Below, one piece after another: positions 44,030 to 55,722 of a DNA stretch of 64,000 bases (the stretch's first letter is position 1; every line of letters begins with the position of its first letter). The DNA lies in NCBI GenBank assembly GCA_946902875.1, contig OX336343.1, positions 100,754 through 164,753 of the forward strand, written 5' to 3'. The translations under genes and the position numbers were made by a program. The notes under the pieces were generated by a model. The model ran no database searches. It worked only from the letters and a program-made list of their open reading frames with translations, and was not told where the DNA came from. This DNA is from Nematopogon swammerdamellus. Taxonomy: Eukaryota > Arthropoda > Insecta > Lepidoptera > Adelidae.

Positions 44030-44453
44030 CGAATGCACAGTTTATGATCCATTTAAATGTTCAATCAATCCATACGTACGTACGTGTGGATGGTGCGGGA
44101 AATCCTCCCCTACACCACCCCGTCCCCCCGCCGTCCTTCGCCTCACCGCGGCAACGAAGGCGGGCAGCGCGTGTTAACGGAAACAATGGAGGTGTAATAA
44201 TGGTTTATTAGCTGCCAGCCTCCGCCGCGTCGCCGCGCCGCCGCCGCCGGTGCGGTGTGAAGCTCCTTTATTAGTCTTACCGCCCCTCCCCCTCACCCCC
44301 CTCCCACCTCCACACACACACACTCACACAGACACACACCGCTAAATCTGCCAGCTACATAACATAGGCCCCACCTACATAACATATAAACAGAAGAATG
44401 AAATTAAACTCTTACATATTAACCTATAAATTATACTATACGTATATGTTATG
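44030..44453. other. Left flank of the LTR element
   Basis: A GC-rich part (44090-44270) with CGCCGCGCCGCCGCCGCCGG and a (CA)n run near 44315-44340. No gene recognised. Confidence 0.4.
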
Positions 44454-44457
44454 AGAT
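44454..44457. repeat. Target-site duplication AGAT (left)
   Basis: AGAT directly precedes the left LTR and directly follows the right LTR (58489-58492). Four bases is usual for Ty3 and BEL type LTR elements. Confidence 0.75.
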
Positions 44458-46809
44458 TGCGACGAACTAGACTCCCACCAAAGTAAATTTTGTATTTATA
44501 CTTCACCCGATAGGTGTTGTCGAATAATTATTCCGAAATTCCACGCTTCCGCGAGTAACCTCTAAAATAAAACATGGCCTGCGTTTAGCATTCAAGTGAT
44601 CTCTAGGTAAACTCAAGCAATGTATACATACGTATACACTGAATTAAGTGTAGATGGACCCTGTATCTTCCTCTCTTCGAAGAAGCGTTGTGTAACCGTA
44701 TAACCCAGAGTACTAACTCAATCCCTAGCTTTCTATCCTAACCTTTGTTCTTCGAATAATATTCTAACTACCTATGTAATTTTCTGCCTAAGTCCGCCTC
44801 TCCTATATTACTGTGTCTCTTCCATCACATTGTAATTGTCTGTGTTCTCTCCTCCCAGAAATTGTGTTAACCAGTAATTTTCATATTATTCAAACAATTT
44901 CCCCCGGAGGGGAAGTAAGAAGCTCCACGAGTCCTGGGTCCCCTCACCCCTGGCCTCTCCACGCTCCTTACAGTGGCCACCAACCAGATAGGGCTGCCGT
45001 ACTCCCAGCAGCTCTATTTCTGTATACCTAAGGGCCCCCTTTGTTTCCTATCCTGTGAAGAAACTGTTTCTCTTAGGAAGAGATTTAAAATGAAATTCGT
45101 GGTGTAATGTGGGTGATTTAGGGCCCCTACGGACCCCAAATCCTAAAGGCGTGCGTGTGTGTGTGAGTGTGTGTGTGTGGTCCCTATCCTAACCTCGAAG
45201 TACTTCGTCCGACGGACTTCGCCTATCGAAAGAAGGCTACCACAGGTTTCCTCCTCAGACGGTCAGCTCAGCTTGCACCGGTCCTTAGAGTACAGCCACC
45301 CACTTCGCCCAGATAGAATAGGTATCGCACTAACAGGTCATACTAACTGGGACCTCACAGCCTAGCAGGACTAAGGAGGACCACTGTGGGGTACTTACCT
45401 GGTCTTCCTAGTACCTAACCTCACTGAATACTACACACTATGATACTACTCGTTCCCACAAAGTGAACCCTCGCTCCCTTGCAGGATTAAGGAGAATTAA
45501 TTCACACAGCTACATGGCTAACCTAGCAATATGAATTTATTGTTTGAAGAACCTAACTACCCACGTTATAATTTGATAATTTAGCCAGAATTCCAGTTGC
45601 GCTTCGACCTTATGTTACGTCTTCTTACCACGAGGCCTTGTCTCGTGATATCATTGAGAATGAACTGAATCTTGTGTGAACAAGCGTGTATGCTTATTCA
45701 GCATAGCTAGCATAGCCCACCCAACATTCCATTGAAAGGAAAAGAACCTCGTATGAGTGCGCGCGTATGCATATTTCAGCAAAACCCGCAACCCACATAC
45801 AACATTCCAAGGAAGAACCCTGTGAGATCGTGCGTGTATGCATATTTCAGCAAAACCCGCTTCCCTCACAACATTCCATGAAAGAACTCTGCGTGAGTGG
45901 GCGTGCATGCATATTTCAGCACAACCCGCTCCCTCACCCAGTGCTCCAAAAGGGAAAGAGCCCTGTAATAGTATGCATGTATGCATATTTCAGCATAGCT
46001 CGCATCCCACACAGTGCTCCAATGATGGTCCATATAAAAATATTTCACATCCCTAATACTAGCAAATAATTTCTGAAAAGCCAGTATTGTTTCCAAAACT
46101 AGCCCAGCCACCAAAGGAAGACTCCAATACAATGCAAGTTAATAGAACTGGTCGAATTGCAACTAGAAAACTCCAAAATATAGCGCGGCGTCCGAGACTC
46201 ACCGAAACGTTGATGCCGAAAAACAATGGCGCTCGATGCGACTTAGCGATGACCGGGGCTCAGGCAAGTTGTTCCTTCGAGGCTCGCAGTTGTACTAAAA
46301 GTGCTCCTCCCGTGTTACACGCCCTTAAATAGCCTCGCTTTCTTACTCCCATCCTCACACCCACGACCAATCGGGAATCATCCCCAACATCGTTTCCGCG
46401 TTTCCCATTGGTCGACCAATCACAATGCCTGAAGCAATTTTCCTTAAAAATGCGTTCCATATTTCCCTAAAACTTTCAGTAACTAATCTCTGAAAAATGC
46501 TACGAATTTACAAGAGTAGATGTAATACAGCCAATTCGTCCTATATCTTACTGCACGCCGACCTATAATACTTATCTATCATCATTTCTCGCTTATACGG
46601 TGTTGCTAGTCATTCCTGTTCAGAATGTATGCACGTTGTATTTTCTGCGCCTGACTACACGCCACCCGCTACAATTTATACGCAACGCGGTCTCTTTGCT
46701 ATACTCACTACCCAGGCGCTAAACTAACTCCTACGCCTTATAACATTTTACCAGCCAGCCTTCATACGTCCTATTGTATTTTCATTGAGGTAGGTTGTGA
46801 TTCGTCACA
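44458..46809. repeat. Left LTR, 2352 bp
   Basis: Begins TGCGACGAACTAG and ends GATTCGTCACA. It differs from the right LTR by only scattered substitutions plus the extra 207-bp units there. It contains (TG)n at 45147-45178 and four 69-74 bp units around TATGCATATTTCAGCA (45690-46020), which make spurious frames on both strands. If the element is minus-sense this is the 3' LTR. Confidence 0.85.
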
Positions 46810-49800
46810 GTCGCCCGCCTAGAGGCGATTTTCGCGGCATGGGAAAGAATTTATTTTCTCCTTCCATGATCGCGACTAGCGTCTCTACACCATACTATAG
46901 TCTATGTCTGTCTGTCGCCAACATATATTAATGCTATGGCTGCAGTACTGCTTTTCGTAGATGTGCCTCTGTTAGGGTGTTCGTTCCCTCTCCAGAAGGT
47001 CCGTAGTACCAACAACTTCTTCTAATAGGGTGTTTGTTCCCTTACCAGAATGATTGTGGCATTTTATTTTGGGTACTAAGCAGTCCCGACCACACAACAC
47101 AACATATGGGCATTCGTCCTAGTATAGTCAGGTTAGACTCATCAGAAGCTCAAAATGAAATTACTAAACACTTAATACCCTGTTTCATGCCATAGAAAGA
47201 TTTCCCACCAGCTCAGGAAACCTGTAGTCTTACCCCTCGCTGGTAGGGCGGATCAGTACTTCTCTCCAGGAAGAGCGCACAACCTTGCCACCTCCGGTTT
47301 AGACACGCCGCACATTCCAACACCTTAACCTTTCTAGTTATAGGCAGGAAAACTGGGAAATTATTACTGAGAAAATTTTAAATTGACTTTGCTTCTTCCG
47401 AATCATAACCTCTGCTAACTAACTCACCCGTTGACGAATGGATGGGCCCAGTCTGATTGTACACGACTCTACTTTAATCTCATCCAACATTGCTCCGGTC
47501 AATGGTTCAAATTGCTATGTTCTATCACTTTTCATAGACCGGAAAATGTCACCACTAACTTTAAACGCTCCTTTTTGCTTAGTGTAGAACGCCCTCGGTA
47601 TATGATAACATTTTCCCTCCCGAGTGAGAACAAATTAAGGTCTCGATGAAATGCAAAGTTCTGCACTATGGCTTTGTTCACCTCACATTTTTCAAGTCCC
47701 ATTCGTGTGTTCAACACACTGAGTTTACGTTCACATTCTTTTCGGAGCAATGTATGGGAAATGCAATAAAAATCGAAACCAAAGTGTCCTGATTCATTGT
47801 AAAAGCCCCTTCCGGTCAGAGCTCTGCTCTCATTAGAAGGAAGTTTCACTACCGAGTACAGACACTATAATACCCAATGGTTTACTCGCGTATTTCTGTA
47901 TTTACACAACCATCCAAACCCAGCATCTACCAACAAGTCTATTCTAAGTCTTAAACCTTTTGTTCATATTTATCAATAACTCAACTCCCCCACGCCGAAC
48001 AGGATTTTATTCCTATTTGTCCGTAGCGGGTATTATTCGTTAGAGCTTTCTATTTCCTAGCTATATGCTATAGCCTCTACTGTTTCCGTCCTTTAATTAA
48101 CCCCAGAATAATACTAAGAATCTATATCTACAACTGTACCCCCTAACTCGTCCTTACTTCAGGACAGCATAATTTCACTCACCAACCTACACACGATCCG
48201 CGGCTACGTTCGACGCCCTAATTACCAATTTTACTTCATTTTCATACTCTATTCGCCCGCCTGACTATGTAAAATCCGTGATTAATCTATGAACGCACCG
48301 TATTAAATGACTTGTTTTAACTGATATTTTATCCGAAATCATCCTTTGTACACGCTCTATTTATCCCTGTATAAACCATGACCCCCAACCCCTAGTCTGT
48401 CGCTCAAGACATTCTTCTACTTACTCCTCTTGTACCAGGTGGACGGAACCCTATCGTTAGTAATACTTCACCATAACCTTACCCCTTCCTATCCCTTTGA
48501 ACGGAACCCTATCAATAGTAATATTTTACTATAACCTTTATTCCAAACTCCTCTCTTATCCTATTTTACTATACGCCCTACGTAACAATCCAAGCAATAC
48601 GCCCGCCAGACTGTGTTTAACTCTATAGCTCGTTCAACAAATGTCGATCGTTCCTTAATGTGTTACCTTCCTATATTGCACATACGAAATATAACCTACC
48701 TAGTAACCTACCTCGCCCGCCGGACTCTATCCTATCCTTATGACAACTACGTGGTTTTGTAGTCCTATGGGGCTAACCTCTAACCTAACCTTACTGCTCT
48801 ATTATCGCTCACTCCTTCGTCACCACCCGGCATTCCTTACTCAGGTTCCTGCTCCCTTTGTTCCTGCTTATTTATCCTTGTTATGTTGCATCTACTCTCA
48901 CCAAATTCCTACGCCATTACCTATGACCAATCGGTTCAGTAGACCAAACGTTACCTTCTCCACATCTATCTTCATGTACCCGATTTTACTAAATTGTGAC
49001 ATCTCATACCAAACTTACCGAATTTTACCAAACGGAGTCAAATCGTACCACCTTACCGGATTTTACCAAACCGAATCAGTTTCAATTCTGAAATTTCAGT
49101 AGTGAACAGTGAATAAATCATTATTCTACTACTGCTCTAAGTTAAACAGTATCGCACTGTAGCAATACTAACTTAACAACGTAGGGTCCTACCAACTAGA
49201 CTATCACGGCCCTCCCTAAACCTATGTTCTACGCGTACAGATTAGCATTCCCTTAAGACTGCGATAAGAAGGTAGTTTTTATCTTTGATCATTACCATAC
49301 CTATTTTATTCTATAACATTTATTTTATTTTCTATCTAATTTTAACCTATTCCATTTTCTCGCCCGCCTAAACATATACATTCCGTAACCCTAAAGACAA
49401 CAAGTATGCTCTTGTTACGGCACAATATGATGCGCGTACGCCGTAAAGGAGTCGTCCTTTCAGTTACCAGATAAATAGGATATCTCTACTGTACGTCAAA
49501 CCAAACTTCTCCCAATTCTTCGCCCTCCAAATTCCGCGTTCTAAATAATAGTATACATGCATAACATAAAGGTTAGTACGATTGTTGAACGCTCACCGTT
49601 CGCCCGCCAGATTCGTCGTAGCCTCCATTGCTCATCCTCCCATAAAATTAATGTATCTTCCCCAACCTCTCCTAAATAACTCACCACCCAAAACAAATGC
49701 ATAAAGATCCGCTCAACATTACCCGCCTTCAGCTAGCACGATGATAAAACTTTTTTACACAACACTCGTCAACTCATACAGCATTTATCAGCCCGACGTA

Positions 49801-51530
49801 CAATACTTTAAACAGTTTAAGATACTTATAAAAGACCCCGCAATGTCAATGCGATGTGTGTAATAGTATTCTGCTTCACACAACCCGAACAATAAAACCA
49901 GATTCTTATTTTATAAGTAATTTTATATATAACTTGAAACATTTTACCACCTGTTCGATCATAATATGAGACAATAGGACCTTCTGATAAGAATAGATAC
50001 AGGGCACCGTTTAAATGGTCCAGTGTACCTAATAAAACGCCAAGTTTAATTCGTATATATATTTTTTTTCAATCTTGATTACAAATTAATAATAATGCAA
50101 TATTGCCCTGCAATATTGCAATCCGTATGTGCATAGAAGAATATTCGTTGATTTTGGTATGCGTAGACTTATGTAAACCCCACTATAAATAAAACGTTAA
50201 CATTAACCGCACTCAAGTACCTATTTATTCAAAGACGAATAAGTATTTTCCTGAAAAGGAAAAATCATAATTAAAACAATATTCAAATCCTCTACCTCTT
50301 ATTTGGTCTAATAATTAATTATAGAATTTATATTTAAAAAAAATATATATATAGTTAAGTCCATGTAAGTATACACCCTATAAACACGTGATTAGTCTAT
50401 GTAAATATGTGGTTTAGTATTCATCCATGAAAATAAATTGTTTAACATAAATAGATAAATAATAATTCCCAACCGTTCGGACACATCTCACAGAAACATG
50501 CACGGTACATAATTTATCAGAGGCGTAAAGGCGGACTTATCCCATTATAGGAATTTCTTCCTGTCAATCCCTGGATGGTTGAGAGTAGTAGCAAAATATT
50601 TCATTAGCATCTTATTTAACTATAAGTCCCTGTTCTATCATTTTAAAATATAATATTGCGAGATACACTTACCTTTTGTTATTCTTTTGGTTAATTTTTT
50701 TTTTCTTCTTACTCTTTTTTTCAGTAGGATAATATTAAGATGTACTCAGCTCACTCACAAATACGTAGCCAGATCATAAACCGAAGAGTGACGAACCACC
50801 CGCAGTCCGGGGTTCGAAGCCTGTCCCCGCGCATCCACATCAATCCCTACCGACGCTGGTAACCACGTAATATGCATGTACGCACGGATACGCAAGCATA
50901 GTCATACCAATCAGCAAGCACGCACACAATTACATATGTGCACGAACGCCTGCACGCATCCACGCATGTACGCACGCAATTAGGTATCTATAGACACGCA
51001 AGTAGATATGTAAGTAAACAATTAAATATGCGCCCACGCACTCAAACACCAATGTATTCACGATCCCTAAGTACGCAAGTATCATTCGTGCACGCGAACA
51101 GACATGCCTGCGCATGTGGGGAAAATGTCCTCTATGCAAAAGCAGATATAGCTAAGTTCAAAGATAAGAAAGTAAATTACTAAAAATAACTAATAATTAA
51201 CACAATAAATCACATCCAATTCATGATAGTCTATCCAATAATCAAACCTCGAGTTGAACCTGTATACACACACAATATTTGATATTTTGTATTTGATATT
51301 GGTGTTCATTAGAATAAAGTTTCTCCCTTTTTTTTTTCTTCCCTTTTAATCGTGGAAATCAAACGAATAGCGAATTCGTTCACTACTGCCAGCATCGAGT
51401 GACAGCGCTGCACGGTATAAATTTATAATTTACTTACAATATCTCTAATAGCCCATTACCGTGTTCTTGATTCGCGTTAAGTGCAATATACATAACACAC
51501 TTCCCTTACATTCCGAAAGAATAAAGGCAT
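46810..51530. other. LTR element interior, left part
   Basis: Non-coding, G-poor plus strand. The 8-mer CGCCCGCC occurs at 46812, 48254, 48600, 48714, 49361 and 49611, often followed by NGACTNTGT. Paired GGACGGAACCCTATC blocks lie near 48443 and 48500. ATTTTACCAAAC units lie near 49020-49070. At 50860-51110 there are degenerate CACGCATGTACGCACG units. Confidence 0.6.
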
Positions 51531-51539
51531 TACTAGAAT

Positions 51540-53000
51540 ATAGACCCCTGAAATATTTAAAATCCGAAACACTTTGAAAGTTGGAAACTCCTGAACTCAA
51601 AACATATTGAAAGTCGGACTCCTCCCTAAACATTCCTAAAATTAAAATATTTCTAAAGTCGAGAACCCTAACCCATTCCAAATTTGGCAATATTCTTGAA
51701 AGTCTGAGGACCGCTTAATCCAAAATATTTGGAATTTGAACCCTCCCTTAATAATCTGGAAAATGAAAGTATTTTCAAAATTTGAGAACCCTAAACATTA
51801 AAAATTTGAAAATATTTTTGAAAATTAAGAGCCGCTAAGTTCTGAATAATTTTGGAAGTTAAGGCCTCCTTTAAATATCCTGAGGAAAAATAAAATATTT
51901 TTCTAAAGTTGAGACTCTAAATATTCAAAATTTTAAAATATTTTTGATAATTAAGAACCGTTAAGTTCAAATGTTTTTGGAAGTTAAGACCTCCCATAAG
52001 TATCCTGAGGAAAAATAAAATATTTTTCAAAAATTGAGAACCCTAAGATGTTTAAAATTTGAAAATATTTTTCAAAAATAAGAACCGCTATGTTCAAATT
52101 GTTTTGGAAGTTAAGACCTCCCTTAAATATCCTGAGGAAAAATAAAATATTTTTCAAAAATTGAGGACCCTAAAATATTTGAAAATCGAAAATATTTTTG
52201 AAAACTAAGAACCGCTAAGTTCAAATATTTTTGGAAGTTAAGACCTACCTTAAATATCCTGAGGAAAAATAAAGTATTTTTCAAAATTGAGAACCCTAAA
52301 AAATTCAAACTTTGAAAATATTTTTCAAAATTAAGAACCGCTAAGTTCAAATATGTTTGGAAGTTAAGACCTCCCTTAAATATCCTGAGGAAAAATAAAA
52401 TATTTTTTCTAAAGTTGAGACCTTAAAAATTCAAAATTTGAAAACATTTTTGAAAATTAAGAACCGCTAAGTTCAGATATGTTTGGAAGTTAAGACCTTC
52501 CTTAACTATCCTGAGGAAAAATAAAATATTTTTCAAAAATTGAGAACCCTAAGATGTTTAAAATTTGAAAATATTTTTCAAAAATAAGAACCGCTAAGTT
52601 CAAATTTTTTTTTTTTTTTTTTTTTTAAGTTAAGTCCTCCCTTAAATATCCTGAGGAAAAATAAAATATTTTTCAAAAATTGAAAACCCAAAACAATTAA
52701 AAATTTGGAAATACTTTTGAAAATTAAGAACCGCTAAGTTCAAAATATTTTGGAAGTTAAGACCTCCCTTAAATATCCTGAGGAAAAATAAAATATTTTT
52801 CAAAAATTGAGAACCCTAAGATGTTTAAAATTTGAAAATATTTTTCAAAATTAAGAACCGCTACGTTCAAAATATTTTTGGAAGCTAAGACCTCCCTTAA
52901 ATATTCCGGAAAAGTAAAAGTATTTCTTAAAGTTGAGAACCCTAAAATATTTAAAATTTGAAAATATTCCGTAAGTTGAGAACCCCTGAATTCAAAATAT
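51540..53000. repeat. 126-bp tandem array inside the LTR element
   Basis: CCTGAGGAAAAATAAAATAT recurs at 51879, 52004, 52131, 52258, 52384, 52510, 52650 and 52777, spaced about 126 bp. Each unit also holds TTGAGAACCCTAA, AAGAACCGCTAAGTTCAAAT and TGGAAGTTAAGACCTCCCTT. Central units are alike and the outer ones are diverged, as expected for homogenisation by unequal exchange. Confidence 0.9.
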
Positions 53001-55722
53001 TTCGGACGTTGGGAACTTCTGAATTCGAAAATATTAAGTAAATAAAGTTGATAACCCCTAACATTTCATGATTTCGAAATGGTTCGAAATCCCTAACACC
53101 ATTTTGTAACCCGCACAATAACCAAACTTAGTTTTAAAATGATTTGCAACACGTGGTGACCGGCGTTGTGCTGCAATTCACCAGAGCTCCCGCCGCACAA
53201 CACCAATCACTCCGCCCACCCCGACTGTTTTCTTTCAACGCGTGCAACATGTACACATGTATCAAATATTATTTATAAATTAGTCTAATTCATTAAACAA
53301 ACACATTTATGGGCAAATCTAAAACCACTCACTCGATATGGATCACAAATCGACAGGCTTAATTCGACCTCCAACCGCACCAACACTCACCAACTGGCCT
53401 TCTCACCTTTTGACACCTATACATACGACCGCAACCTAAAATCGAAACCTGGACCTCTGTCATGGCACCTAATTGCCATTCTCCTTATAATCCATACCTC
53501 CCACATTCCGCACGGACCGACCAAAAACACTCATGCATGACCGACCAAAATTCAATATCTCGTCCGGTACGTTCTCCGACATGGCACTTACTCCCCCTTC
53601 TAACCCTTTGACTCATACATTCCCCATACCGCAAGCAACTGGAACCCCCATTCCTCATACCAGCCAATCAGTTCCAAAATAAACAAACTTAATAATCCAT
53701 TTCCTATCAATAAACAAACACTACATTCAAGCCCAAAACCACTCACTCGATATGAAGCACGTATTCGGCATGTTCACTAAGAGCCTCTATTCGACACACA
53801 CCCACAAAATCTGACCAAGACTCAACCTCACGACCTAACCAACATTGTACATGGCACCTAATTACTTCCACTGGTCAACTTGTACACCATGACCTTTGTT
53901 TACCACTAACCTAATCTAGTAAGTACCATATCGCCCACACACGCAAAGTCAGACCTAGACACAACTTTACAACTAACCTTCACTTGTACATGGCACCTAA
54001 TTAGTCACATCAATTAACTGGGATCCCCTAACCTTAACCTACCATCACCTAATAGTAAGTGCCATACCTTCGCTCGCTACTAATTCGCGAAATACCTACT
54101 TTGGAGCCTAAAATGCACACCTTATCACTACTACACAAATTATTTACTAAACATCCATTATACATTTTCAAAATGCCACGTTTCATTCTTCTCGCATTCC
54201 ACTAAAATGAAATAAAGATTCGAATCTTTTTATTCCTCGGCGACAATCTCAACCAAAATTAAACGAGTCTGTTGGAACCCGGTCAAACATAACCACCCTT
54301 TTCAAACACACATATTTTACGGCTTTTTTATTTTACAAAGGAAGCTTACAACCCATCCAACTTCTTTTCCACAAAAACAACTAGAAAATTCCCTTTATTG
54401 ACCTCAAACTGGCCCCGATAAACTATTTCGCGCGCGAGTGTACCTAATTATTACACATGTCACATGACAAGATTATTTTCGAACATAACTTCAGTGTTTT
54501 AGGTATGAAGCCCTCCCTACACTCGCCCGGCGTGTATTACCTTAAATAGAACGGCTATTAGGTTTTACAACTAAGGTTTTCCTAGAATATTCTTATTACG
54601 ATATTGTTGATTTTAATTCATTCTAGGATCCTAAATTAATTGGCTGTTCGGCTTATAGCACAATTTTTCCGATAACCCATATAAAAAATTCTCTTCCTGC
54701 TATATCTCGGTGTACCCGGAATAAATTATTGATTTTAGTTTCACAATCTCTGGATAAAATATTTCCCTTTGGCCCCACCTTACTTCTACGAAGTTGCTAA
54801 CATTCCGCTTAGAAATATGCCTCACACCATTCATACATACCATTCCCCTAACTTCCACTTTGTTTAGTCTATCACCTCTCAACCCGACTACATTCTTCGT
54901 GCAAACAGATTTTTTTCTCTATCACGGCGCTGCTCATTCTAGCCAATAGCGAACGCCATCCCGCACCGGCGCTCACATCCCATTGGTCAAAATTGGTTTT
55001 CACTTAACTATTTCTAGTTGTCCGCAGAACAATGATAATGAACTTCCTAGAAGGAAATGTAAGCAATTTTCTTTTACGAACTCAAAGATGAATCTCTAGT
55101 CGACTTTCTGGTGACAATTCGTTCACGTTAAAATCGGATTTCTAGCAACATTGTCGGCAAATTCTAGACAATATTTCTGTAAATGAACTAATTGTACACA
55201 GACTGCACTCGCGCCGGAAAATGAAATATGTACTCACTCTCAGCTTCAAGCGGCGAAACCTCCCACCTCGTAGGCGGGAGTCCAAATCTCTTCTCTCGCG
55301 AAACTGCCAGTCAGCACCGCGTTCCACGAACCACTTTTCACGCATTTCCTCACCGAATTCCACACTTAATCACTTTCCCGGTATCACTTCCTATAACGCT
55401 ATTTACTTATATCGCTACTCCCTATGAGTTGGATTTTTTTCCTATCGCTTTTGAGTATATAAGACCCCTATTATTGTCCTGAACTACCGCAACGAACTAC
55501 ATTTTTCTTCCATTTTTCCCTCTCTTTTTTTTTCTGAACCCTAGGTATCCTAGATTTGGATAGAATCTAGCCTGGTCTTAAGGCTCCACTTCAACGTACT
55601 AGATTGTTATTCAATTTTCCCTTTTATTTAATAAAAAAAATTTTTTTTTTCAATCATTTTTTTTTTTTTGAACCCTAGGTATCCTAGATTTAGGTAGGAA
55701 CTATCCTGGTCTTAGGCACCAC
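53001..55722. other. LTR element interior, right part
   Basis: Non-coding. Repeated blocks include ACCACTCACTCGATATG (53322, 53740) and CATGGCACCTAATT (53462, 53853, 53991). Near the right LTR, GAACCCTAGGTATCCTAGAT...CCTGGTCTTA occurs twice (about 55540 and 55670), so the candidate primer-binding region is duplicated. Two short minus-strand frames (53485-53667 and 54700-54882) match nothing I know. Confidence 0.5.
55708..55721 (-). promoter_or_regulatory. Candidate primer-binding site
   Basis: On the minus strand the right LTR end ...GTCGCA is followed after one base by TGGTGCCTAAGACC. Primer sites usually start TGG, the complement of the tRNA CCA end. The matching tRNA was not identified. 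Confidence 0.4.

Noticed and set aside
45651..46069. Repeated 70-111 residue frames in both LTRs
   Set aside because: They run on both strands through the 71-bp LTR tandem repeat and match no gag or envelope motif; conservation between LTRs is explained by their common origin.
50780..50850. tRNA-like GGGGTTCGAAGCCTG with downstream CCA
   Set aside because: B-box resemblance only; the T stem does not pair and no acceptor stem or A box fits.
52123..52350. 75-residue minus frame in the LTR interior
   Set aside because: Translation of the 126-bp array; repeats of the same peptide words.
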